Of a stretch of DNA of 7,607 bases, positions 1-6,580 are shown one piece after another. The DNA is from Gemmatimonadaceae bacterium (lineage in GTDB: Bacteria; Gemmatimonadota; Gemmatimonadetes; Gemmatimonadales; Gemmatimonadaceae): positions 1 through 7,607 of the forward strand of contig JADGQU010000103.1 of assembly GCA_017881545.1 (NCBI GenBank), given 5' to 3'. The notes under the pieces are model-generated. The model saw only the letters and a program-made list of their open reading frames with translations. It made no database searches and was not told the origin of the DNA. A program made the translations under genes and the position numbers. The stretch's first letter is position 1; the number at the start of each line of letters is the position of its first letter.

Positions 1-105
1 GAACGCCAGCGACTCCTCGCCCTCGTGCATTCTTTCGAGAGCCGGTCCCGCACCACCGGACGTTCCATTCGCGACGACACCGACGATTCCCGACTAGAGT
101 TCTGA
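1..105 (+). CDS. C-terminal end of an unidentified upstream gene (partial)
   Basis: Frame 1 is open from the window edge to a TGA at 103-105 and encodes about 34 residues (ending DDSRLEF). Third codon positions in this frame are mostly G or C, as in the genes downstream. The other open frame here (frame 3, continuous with the next gene) is Arg/Pro/His-rich with lower third-position GC, which argues it is not coding. The stop overlaps the next start as TGATG, suggesting translational coupling. Too little is present to name a family, and the gene start lies outside the window. Confidence 0.5.
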   Translation, partial: ERQRLLALVHSFESRSRTTGRSIRDDTDDSRLEF

Positions 106-908
106 TGCCGAAGCGCGACCTCGAGCACATCGCGGCGATCATCGATCAGGGGTGGCGCCGCGTGTCCGCGACGACGGGCTATCTCTCCGAGCGCGAGGCG
201 CGGTTCCTGATGGCCGCGGCCGCGCTTTCTCCCGCGCAGGGAAAGAATCTCGAGATCGGCAGCTTCAAGGGCAGATCGACGGTCGGCATCGCCTACGTGA
301 CCCGCGAGCTGGGACTCGGAAAAGTCGTGGCGGTGGATCCGCACACTTCGCCGGCGACGACCGATCCGGATCTGCGTGGCAAGACTACTTCGTATGAAGA
401 CTTCGTCTCCAACCTCAGGACAGCTGGCGTGTTCGAGCGCGTGGAGATCGAGCGCGCGTATTCGCACGATCTAGCGCGCAGGTGGACGGACTCGATTCGC
501 TTTCTCTGGATCGACGGTGACCACACCTACGAGGGAGCGAAGGCGGATCTCGACATGTTCAAGCCCTTTCTTGTCGACGGCGCCATCGTCGCCATGCACG
601 ACGTGCTCGGAACCTTCGAAGGGGCGCTGCGCGTTTTCGTCGAGGAAGTTCTCGACTCCGACGACTTCGGCGCCGCGGGCTTCAGCGGATCCATCGGCTG
701 GGCGCAGTACCGTCCCCGCGATGGCAAGTCCGCACGGTTTCGCCGGCGCCGGCGCCTTCTAGCCCTTCCCGCTAGGCAACTAATTCCAGTGGCACGGCGC
801 GCCGGTCAGGGATTGCACGGCTGGAACAAATTCCTGTACAAGTTGTGGAGGCCGTTGGCCCCGCACGGTGATGTGAGCTTGAAGTACCTCGCTCAAGTCA
901 CTTCGTGA
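105..908 (+). CDS. Class I SAM-dependent methyltransferase (Methyltransf_24-like)
   Basis: This is a 267-residue soluble protein with a Rossmann-type methyltransferase core. Motif I is LEIGSFKGRST (residues 49-59). The acidic strand-2 end is VVAVDPH (74-80, Asp78). IRFLWIDGDHTYEG (131-144) and the MHD at 164-166 are typical of the Methyltransf_24 / cephalosporin-hydroxylase-like group. No signal peptide or membrane segment is evident. The C-terminal 60 residues are basic (RFRRRRR at 211-217) and end in an NKFLYKLWRPLAPHG segment. The ATG at 105 overlaps the preceding TGA by one base, and no strong Shine-Dalgarno is visible. The substrate cannot be read from the sequence; relatives often sit in glycan or natural-product clusters. 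The metH promoter lies downstream, so it is probably not part of the methionine operon. Confidence 0.85.
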   Translation: MPKRDLEHIAAIIDQGWRRVSATTGYLSEREARFLMAAAALSPAQGKNLEIGSFKGRSTVGIAYVTRELGLGKVVAVDPHTSPATTDPDLRGKTTSYEDFVSNLRTAGVFERVEIERAYSHDLARRWTDSIRFLWIDGDHTYEGAKADLDMFKPFLVDGAIVAMHDVLGTFEGALRVFVEEVLDSDDFGAAGFSGSIGWAQYRPRDGKSARFRRRRRLLALPARQLIPVARRAGQGLHGWNKFLYKLWRPLAPHGDVSLKYLAQVTS

Positions 909-942
909 GTCCAAACCAGCGCTGGCGTACAGTGTTTTCGCC

Positions 943-971
943 TTGCCCCGCCGCGCTCGGCCCACTACTAT
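943..971 (+). promoter_or_regulatory. Putative sigma70-like promoter of the metH operon
   Basis: TTGCCC (943-948) and TACTAT (966-971) are separated by exactly 17 bp, and transcription would start near 978. An overlapping TATAGT (969-974) is a better -10 match but would sit 20 bp from the same -35. The position is convincing because initiation here would begin the transcript about 15 nt before the riboswitch-like element. Found by eye; no start site is demonstrated. Confidence 0.5.
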
Positions 972-992
972 AGTGAAAGGGCACAACTGAAT

Positions 993-1042
993 CCGTGGCG
1001 ATTTAAAGCAACTTGCGGCCACGTTAAACAAATCGCTAAAGC
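993..1042 (+). promoter_or_regulatory. SAM-II (SAM_alpha / metA-type) riboswitch aptamer
   Basis: P1 is a perfect 6-bp stem: CGTGGC (994-999) with GCCACG (1018-1023). Its 18-nt loop opens with GATTTAA (1000-1006) and ends in TTGCG (1013-1017). Downstream are TTAAA (1024-1028) and CGCTAAA (1034-1040). GCG at 1015-1017 can pair with CGC at 1034-1036, with a further U-A pair after a U-U mismatch, giving the H-type pseudoknot P2. The order GATTTAA, TTGC, stem closure, TTAAA, GCTAAA matches what I recall of the SAM-II consensus. That class binds S-adenosylmethionine and represses methionine/SAM genes. The adjacent gene, metH, is a logical target. SAM-V shares the binding core and is the main alternative. 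Not checked with a covariance model. Confidence 0.85.
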
Positions 1043-1052
1043 GCTCGCCGGC

Positions 1053-1072
1053 GCCTATGCGTGGGCTTTTTT
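1053..1072 (+). terminator. Putative intrinsic terminator / attenuator after the riboswitch
   Basis: GCCTA (1053-1057) and TGGGC (1062-1066) form a 5-bp stem with one G-U pair around a TGCG loop, followed directly by six Ts (1067-1072). It begins about 10 nt after the aptamer, where a transcriptional expression platform would lie. An alternative helix pairs AAAGC (1038-1042) with GCTTT (1065-1069) and would compete with both this stem and the aptamer's conserved A residues. The stem is short, so termination efficiency is uncertain. Confidence 0.5.
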
Positions 1073-1077
1073 GTTAT

Positions 1078-1094
1078 CCCTCCTTTGACGAGGG
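1078..1094 (+). repeat. Leader inverted repeat, 5-bp hairpin
   Basis: CCCTC (1078-1082) and GAGGG (1090-1094) are perfect complements around a 7-nt loop. GAGGG resembles a Shine-Dalgarno, but the next start triplet (ATG at 1098) is not in the metH frame. No T tract follows. The function is unknown; it could be an ordinary leader structure. Confidence 0.35.
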
Positions 1095-1105
1095 CTGATG
1101 AGCTC

Positions 1106-1129
1106 GAGACGACGCTGGTGTGTCGTCTC
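1106..1129 (+). repeat. Leader inverted repeat, perfect 8-bp hairpin around the alternative metH GTG
   Basis: GAGACGAC (1106-1113) and GTCGTCTC (1122-1129) are perfect complements with an 8-nt loop (1114-1121). The most upstream possible metH start, GTG at 1120, falls at the loop/stem edge and has no good Shine-Dalgarno. No T run follows, so it is not a standard intrinsic terminator. It may be an operator-like palindrome or an RNA leader structure. Confidence 0.4.
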
Positions 1130-1155
1130 CGACGATCCGATTTCGCAACGTGAAC

Positions 1156-4100
1156 ATGACCGAACGACATATAAAATCGCCTTACCTGGAAGCATTGAGC
1201 CGTCGAGTGCTCATCTACGACGGCGCGATGGGGACGAACATCCAGAGATACAACCTTTCGGCCGAGGATTTCGGCGGCAAGGCGCTGGAGGGTTGCAACG
1301 ACAATCTCGTTCTCACGCGTCCCGATGTGATCCAGGCGATCCACGAATCGTTCCTGGCGGTGGGGTGCGACGTCGTAGAGACCTGCACCTTCCAGTCGAC
1401 GCCGCGCCGCCTCAAGGAATGGGGGCTTGGTGACAAAGTCCGCGAGATAAACGTCGGCGCCGCGCGACTGGCGAGGGCAGCTGCCGACAAATACTCGACA
1501 CCCGATCAGCCGCGGTTCGTCGCGGCTTCGATGGGTCCGACGGGCATGCTGCCCTCGAGCTCCGATCCGGTGCTCTCGCAGATTACGTACGCCGAGCTGG
1601 CCGACAATTTCTACGAGCAGGCGAAATACCTGGTCGAGGGTGGAGTCGATCTCCTTCTGATCGAGACGTCGCAGGACATCCTTGAAGTGAAGGCCGCGGT
1701 TGCGGGCATCGAGCGATTGTTCACCGAGATCGGGAGGCGGCTCCCGATACAGACGCAGGTTACGCTTGACGTAAGCGGCCGCATGCTGCTGGGAACCGAC
1801 ATCGCCAGCGCGATGACGACGCTCGAGGCACTCGGAGTCGATGTGATCGGGTTGAATTGCTCGACGGGCCCCGAGCACATGCGCGAGCCGATTCGTTATT
1901 TGTCCGAGCACGCGACGTTACCGCTGTCGGTGATTCCCAATGCGGGGTTGCCGCTCAACACCGGAATCGGCGAGGCGGTGTATCCGCTCGAGCCGGGGCC
2001 GATGGCAGTTGCGCTGTCGGAGTTCGTGAAGGACTTCGGCGTGCGCATCGTCGGCGGATGTTGCGGCACGACTCCGGAGCATCTCGCCGCGATCGTCGGA
2101 GCGGTGCGCGAGGCGGAACGCGCCGCCAAGCCAGTCAATCATGCGCAGCACGTTCCGCGCGTGAGCTCCGCGATGCGCGCGATCACGCTGCACCAGGACC
2201 CACCGCCGCTGCTGGTGGGTGAACGCGTGAATTCGCAGGGCTCGCGCAAGGTGAAGCGCCTGTTGTTGGCCGACGACTACGAGGGAATCCTCGAGGTCGC
2301 GCGCGAACAGGTGGACTCCGGCGCCCACGTGCTCGACGTTTGTGTCGCGCTTACCGAGCGCGGAGACGAAGCTGAGCAGATGTCGAAGGTGGTGAAGCTG
2401 CTGTCGATGAGCGTGGAAACGCCGCTCGTGATCGACTCCACCGAAGCGAACGTCATCGAGGCGGCGCTCGAGCACATCCCCGGCCGCGGGATCGTCAACT
2501 CCATCAACATGGAGAACGGCCGCAAGCGGATCGACTCCGTCGTGCCTCTTGTCAAAAAGCACGGTGCTGCGGTGATCGCGCTCACGATCGACGAAATCGG
2601 CATGGCGAAAACGCGCGAGCGAAAGCTCGAGGTTGCAAAGAAGATCTACGACATAGTCGTGGGAGAGTACGGCCTGGCGCCCGAAGATCTCATCTATGAC
2701 GCGCTCACGTTCACGCTCGCGACCGGCGACGCGGAGTGGATCGATTCGGGTAAGGAGACGGTCGAAGGAATCCGCCTGATCAAGCGCGAGCTTCCGGGCG
2801 TCTCGACCATACTTGGCGTCTCGAACGTCAGCTTCGGACTCACGCCCGAGGCGCGCGGCGTTCTAAACTCAGTATTCCTCCACCATTGCGTGCAGGCGGG
2901 TCTCGATGCCGCGATTGTGAATCCGGCGCACATCCGCCCTTACGCGGAGATCTCTCCCGAGGAGCGGGAGATGGCGGACGATTTGGTCTTCAACAAAACT
3001 CCGACTGCCCTACAACGTTTCATTGAGTACTTCTCGAACGTTGGCGGCGGCGGGGCTGCGGCGCAGGTCGAGAAGGAAGATCCCACCGCCGGAATGACCG
3101 CCGAGCAGAAGATCCACTGGATGATTCTGCACCGAAAGAAAGAAGGGATCGAGGAGCAACTAGATGCCGCCGGCGTGCGCGAAACGCCGGTGCGTGTATT
3201 GAATGAAGTGCTGCTTCCGGCGATGAAGGAAGTCGGCGACAAGTTCGGTGCTGGCGAGCTGATACTTCCGTTCGTGCTCCAGTCAGCCGAAGTAATGAAA
3301 AAAGCGGTGAAGCATCTCGAGCTCTTCCTCGAGAAAGCAGAAGGCTACACCAAGGGCAAGGTCGTGCTCGCGACCGTGTACGGCGACGTGCACGACATCG
3401 GCAAGTCTCTCGTCAACACCATCCTTTCCAACAACGGCTACACCGTCTTCGACCTCGGCAAGCAGGTCCCGGTCAACACGATTCTCGACAAGGCGGTCGA
3501 GGTCGGCGCCGATGCGATCGGGCTCAGCGCGCTGCTCGTCTCGACGTCGAAGCAGATGCCGCTCTGCGTGCAGGAGCTGGACAAGCGCGGAATGCAGATC
3601 CCCGTTCTCATCGGTGGCGCTGCGATCAACCGCCGTTTCGGCCGCCGCGCGCTGTTCGTCGAGGGCGAGCGCGCGTACGACTCCGGCGTCTTCTACTGCA
3701 AGGATGCGTTCGAGGGACTGGAGACAATGGATGTTCTCCAGGATCCCAAAAGGCGGGGCTTGTTCGTCGTCAAGAATCTCGACGATGCACGGAATGACGT
3801 GTTCCTGCGCACCGCCGTCGGCAAGGACATCGCCGTCGGTGACGCCGGTGGCGACCGCAGTGATGTCGCGGCCAACAATCCACTCCCGTCGCCGCCATTC
3901 TGGGGCACGCGCGTGCTTCGCGACATTCCAATTGACGAAATCTTCGATCTGCTCGATCTCGACGAGCTCTATCGCCTCCAGTGGGGAGCACGCGGCTCGG
4001 GCGATCAGTACAAGGCGACCATCAAGAACGAATTCGAGCCCGCGCTCGAGCGCCTGAAAAAGGACGCCAAGAAGAATGGCTGGATCAAGCCACAGATGGT

Positions 4101-4692
4101 GTACGGCTACTTCCCCGCGCAGTCAAAGGGGAACGACGTGATCATCTACGATCCCGCCGCGTACTCGAGCGACGGTGGCTCGCTGCGCGAGATCGCGCGC
4201 TTCCACTTTCCGCGCATGGTCGGGCGCGAGCGGCTCTGTCTCGCCGATTACATCCGCAATGTCGAGTCAGGCGACGTCGACGTCCTTCCGCTACAGATCG
4301 TAACGGTGGGCAAGGAAGCGACCGCGCGATTCGAGGAGCTTCAGGCGAAGAACGAATACACCGAAGCGTTCTACTCGCACGGCCTCTCGGTGGAATCGGC
4401 GGAAGCGGTGGCCGAGTGGGCGCATCGGCGTATCAGGAAGGAGCTGGGCGTCCCGAGCGGCAAGAGGTACTCATGGGGCTACGGCGCGTGTCCCGATCTC
4501 GACGACCACGCAACCGTGTTCAAGCTCCTCCCCGCAAAAGAAGCGCTCGGCATGGACCTCACCGAAGCGTTCCAGATTCTCCCCGAGCAATCCACCGCCG
4601 CGGTGATCATCCATCATCCTGAAGCGAAGTACTACGCCGTTCGTGGCGCCGAGCCTGCCGCCTCGGCCGAGCCGGAGGCCGCAGTTGCCTGA
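1156..4692 (+). CDS. metH: Cobalamin-dependent methionine synthase MetH
   Basis: This 1178-residue cytosolic enzyme transfers the methyl group of 5-methyl-THF to homocysteine through methylcobalamin, giving methionine and THF. All MetH modules are present (E. coli MetH is about 1227 aa). The homocysteine domain has DGAMGT at 22-27 and zinc ligands Cys235 (GLNC) and Cys302/Cys303 (GGCC). The pterin-binding domain spans about 350-595 from VGERVN. The cobalamin cap covers about 648-730. The cobalamin domain has DVHDIG with axial His746. The SAM-binding reactivation domain covers about 913-1160, with RYSWGY at 1104-1109 matching RxxxGY. The cobalamin domain carries a GGAAINRRFGRR segment and a longer GVFYCKDAFEG loop unlike the E. 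coli form; I recall similar sequence in Thermus-type enzymes. The ATG at 1156 is preferred because the family homology begins just after it; the in-frame GTG at 1120 sits in a hairpin. Two in-frame TGA codons at 1096-1101 bar a longer start. Probably repressed by SAM through the upstream riboswitch. Confidence 0.96.
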   Translation: MTERHIKSPYLEALSRRVLIYDGAMGTNIQRYNLSAEDFGGKALEGCNDNLVLTRPDVIQAIHESFLAVGCDVVETCTFQSTPRRLKEWGLGDKVREINVGAARLARAAADKYSTPDQPRFVAASMGPTGMLPSSSDPVLSQITYAELADNFYEQAKYLVEGGVDLLLIETSQDILEVKAAVAGIERLFTEIGRRLPIQTQVTLDVSGRMLLGTDIASAMTTLEALGVDVIGLNCSTGPEHMREPIRYLSEHATLPLSVIPNAGLPLNTGIGEAVYPLEPGPMAVALSEFVKDFGVRIVGGCCGTTPEHLAAIVGAVREAERAAKPVNHAQHVPRVSSAMRAITLHQDPPPLLVGERVNSQGSRKVKRLLLADDYEGILEVAREQVDSGAHVLDVCVALTERGDEAEQMSKVVKLLSMSVETPLVIDSTEANVIEAALEHIPGRGIVNSINMENGRKRIDSVVPLVKKHGAAVIALTIDEIGMAKTRERKLEVAKKIYDIVVGEYGLAPEDLIYDALTFTLATGDAEWIDSGKETVEGIRLIKRELPGVSTILGVSNVSFGLTPEARGVLNSVFLHHCVQAGLDAAIVNPAHIRPYAEISPEEREMADDLVFNKTPTALQRFIEYFSNVGGGGAAAQVEKEDPTAGMTAEQKIHWMILHRKKEGIEEQLDAAGVRETPVRVLNEVLLPAMKEVGDKFGAGELILPFVLQSAEVMKKAVKHLELFLEKAEGYTKGKVVLATVYGDVHDIGKSLVNTILSNNGYTVFDLGKQVPVNTILDKAVEVGADAIGLSALLVSTSKQMPLCVQELDKRGMQIPVLIGGAAINRRFGRRALFVEGERAYDSGVFYCKDAFEGLETMDVLQDPKRRGLFVVKNLDDARNDVFLRTAVGKDIAVGDAGGDRSDVAANNPLPSPPFWGTRVLRDIPIDEIFDLLDLDELYRLQWGARGSGDQYKATIKNEFEPALERLKKDAKKNGWIKPQMVYGYFPAQSKGNDVIIYDPAAYSSDGGSLREIARFHFPRMVGRERLCLADYIRNVESGDVDVLPLQIVTVGKEATARFEELQAKNEYTEAFYSHGLSVESAEAVAEWAHRRIRKELGVPSGKRYSWGYGACPDLDDHATVFKLLPAKEALGMDLTEAFQILPEQSTAAVIIHHPEAKYYAVRGAEPAASAEPEAAVA
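4674..4687 (+). promoter_or_regulatory. Shine-Dalgarno and TTG start within the end of metH
   Basis: GGAGG (4674-4678) lies 6 nt before a TTG at 4685-4687 that is in frame with the bifunctional enzyme. The TTG overlaps the metH stop as TTGCCTGA (8 bases). This is the strongest ribosome-binding site seen in the window. The longer GTG start at 4643 has no Shine-Dalgarno and would add a low-complexity Pro/Arg-rich leader, so this site decides the start. Confidence 0.7.
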
Positions 4693-6580
4693 AAACCCAT
4701 TGATCGCCCGGCTGCTCGACCCACACCAGGTCATCGTCTTCGACGGAGCGATGGGCACCGTGCTCTACAACAAGGGCGTGTTCATCAACCAGTGTTACGA
4801 TGAGCTGAGCCTCCGCGCTCCGGACCTCATACGCGACGTGCACAAGGCGTACAAGAAGGCAGGGGCGGAAGTTCTTGAAACCAACACGTTCGGCGCCAAC
4901 CGGATCAAGCTGGCGCAGTACGGGCTCGAGTCGCAGGTCGGCGAGATCAACCGCGCAGCGGCAAAGATTGCGCTCGAAGTCGCGGACGGCGATGTGCTCG
5001 TCGCGGGAGCTGTCGGTCCGCTCGGCGTTCGCCTTGAGCCGTTCGGGCCCACGAGCCTGGACGAAGCGCGGGCAGCATTCCGCGAGCAGCTCCAGGCGCT
5101 CAAGGAAGGCGGCTGCGACATCTTCATTCTCGAGACTTTCGCGGATGTGCACGAGATAGAGCAGGCGATTCTCGCGGCACACGAAGTTGATTCGACGATT
5201 CCAGTCATCGCGCAGATGACTATCGGCTCCGATGGTCACACGCCTTACGGGGTAGCCGTCGAGGACATCGCCCAGTCGCTCGACGCGTTCGGCGCCGACA
5301 TCATCGGCCTCAACTGCTCCGTTGGTCCGCAGATCATTCTCGACGCGATCGAGAAGATGGCGCCGGTCACCAGGCGAAAGTTGAGCGCGCAGCCCAACGC
5401 CGGCATGCCGCGCGACGTGAGTGGGCGCAGCATGTACATGGCGAGCCCCGAGTACATGGCGACCTACGCGCATCATCTGGTGCAGGCGGGCGCGAAGATC
5501 GTCGGTGGTTGCTGTGGAACTACGCCCGAGCACATCGCGGCGATGGTGGAGGGCGTGCGTCCGCTGTCGCCGAGGCAGCCGCGTGTGCCCGCGAGGGAGC
5601 GGCGGCAGGTACAACCGGATGCTCCGCCCGAGAATCCGGGCGTGCCCCCTATTCCTTTTGCCGAACGTTCGAAGTGGGCGCGGAAGATTGCCGGCGGAGA
5701 GTTCGTCACGTCGGTCGAGATCGTGCCTCCACGCGGGGTCGATGCAACCAAGATGCTAAGTGACACAGCGCGCCTGCGTGATGCCGGAGTGGATGCGGTG
5801 AATGTCCCGGACGGACCGCGGGCGCAAAGCCGCATGGGTGCGCTGCTCACCAGCGTCCTGATCGAGCAGCAGGTGGGGATCGAAACGGTCACACACTACT
5901 GCTGCCGCGATCGCAATCTCCTGGGCATGCTGAGCGACCTGTTGGGAGCGGCGGCGGTTGGGCTCCGCAACATCCTGCTCATCACGGGCGATCCGCCCAA
6001 GATGGGGCCGTATCCGAACGCGACGGCGGTGTTCGACATCGATGCGATCGGGTTGACGAACCTGGTGAGCCAGCTCAATCACGGATTGGATCCGGGCGGC
6101 AATGCCATTGGGGCACCCACGAGGTTTGCGATCGGCGTCGGCGTGAACCCCGCCGCGCTCGATCCCGCGCAGGAGCTCAAGCGCTTCGAGTGGAAAGTCG
6201 AGGCCGGCGCGGAGTACGCGATCACACAGCCGGTGTTCGATGTGGAACAGCTAGAGAAATTCCTGACGACGATCAACCACACGCGCATTCCGATCGTGGC
6301 GGGGATCTGGCCGCTGGTGTCGTTGCGCAACGCGGAATTTCTCGCGAATGAAGTGCCGGGCGTGGTCGTGCCGGCGAGAATCATCGAGCGGATGCGGGCC
6401 GCGAGCGCCAAGTCCAAGGAGCACGGGGTAGCGGAGGGAATCGCGATCGCGAGAGAAATGCTCGAGCGGGTGAGACCGCTCGTGCAGGGCGTGCAGGTGT
6501 CGGCGCCATTCGGGAAAGTGGAGCTCGCACTGGAGGTGTTTCGGGATACGCTCGCCCCAGTTGAAGCGAGAACGGCCTAA
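4685..6580 (+). CDS. Bifunctional homocysteine S-methyltransferase / 5,10-methylenetetrahydrofolate reductase (YitJ-like)
   Basis: This is a 631-residue fusion from the TTG start, close in length to B. subtilis YitJ (about 612 aa). The N-terminal half is a homocysteine S-methyltransferase domain with DGAMGT (20-25) and zinc ligands Cys211 (GLNC) and Cys276/Cys277 (GGCC). A Pro/Arg-rich linker of about 40 residues (287-327) leads to a MetF-type flavin TIM barrel. That barrel shows SVEIVPPRG (Glu345 in the position of the MetF catalytic glutamate), THYCCRDRN, ITGDPPKMG and ITQPVFD (Gln515). The reductase half makes 5-methyl-THF, the MetH substrate. The donor for the N-terminal half is uncertain, since it lacks pterin and cobalamin domains; methylated sulfonium donors such as S-methylmethionine are possible. 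It overlaps metH by 8 bases and the next gene by one, and should be co-transcribed under the same SAM-responsive leader. The electron donor (NADH or ferredoxin-type) cannot be read. Confidence 0.93.
   Translation: MPENPLIARLLDPHQVIVFDGAMGTVLYNKGVFINQCYDELSLRAPDLIRDVHKAYKKAGAEVLETNTFGANRIKLAQYGLESQVGEINRAAAKIALEVADGDVLVAGAVGPLGVRLEPFGPTSLDEARAAFREQLQALKEGGCDIFILETFADVHEIEQAILAAHEVDSTIPVIAQMTIGSDGHTPYGVAVEDIAQSLDAFGADIIGLNCSVGPQIILDAIEKMAPVTRRKLSAQPNAGMPRDVSGRSMYMASPEYMATYAHHLVQAGAKIVGGCCGTTPEHIAAMVEGVRPLSPRQPRVPARERRQVQPDAPPENPGVPPIPFAERSKWARKIAGGEFVTSVEIVPPRGVDATKMLSDTARLRDAGVDAVNVPDGPRAQSRMGALLTSVLIEQQVGIETVTHYCCRDRNLLGMLSDLLGAAAVGLRNILLITGDPPKMGPYPNATAVFDIDAIGLTNLVSQLNHGLDPGGNAIGAPTRFAIGVGVNPAALDPAQELKRFEWKVEAGAEYAITQPVFDVEQLEKFLTTINHTRIPIVAGIWPLVSLRNAEFLANEVPGVVVPARIIERMRAASAKSKEHGVAEGIAIAREMLERVRPLVQGVQVSAPFGKVELALEVFRDTLAPVEARTA

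Noticed and set aside
741..775. GCCGGC repeats and a CTAGC/GCTAG inverted repeat near the end of the methyltransferase gene
   Set aside because: It is inside an intact coding frame, short, and explained by Arg/Leu codons in GC-rich DNA.
916..925. CCAGCGCTGG palindrome just after the methyltransferase stop, considered as its terminator
   Set aside because: With a minimal loop only three base pairs remain and no T run follows directly (only four Ts at 934-937), so a terminator is not supported.
909..1155. Cobalamin riboswitch, T-box or SAM-I (S-box) leader before metH
   Set aside because: The leader is too short, and I saw no B12 box, no T-box sequence and no four-way-junction S-box pattern; the compact pseudoknot signature explains it better.
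1098..1433. Possible upstream ORF from ATG 1098 with GAGGG at 1090-1094, overlapping metH in another frame
   Set aside because: Shine-Dalgarno spacing is only 3-4 nt, the product is Arg-rich and low complexity, and most of it overlaps conserved MetH coding sequence.
1036..1911. Open frame of 291 codons on the - strand opposite metH
   Set aside because: It lies antisense to strongly recognisable MetH sequence, is Arg/His-rich without a recognisable family, and is typical of shadow frames in high-GC DNA.
4607..5614. Open frame of 335 codons on the - strand across the metH/fusion junction
   Set aside because: It is antisense to conserved homocysteine-domain sequence, is rich in Arg and His and has no recognisable motif; a codon-bias artefact.
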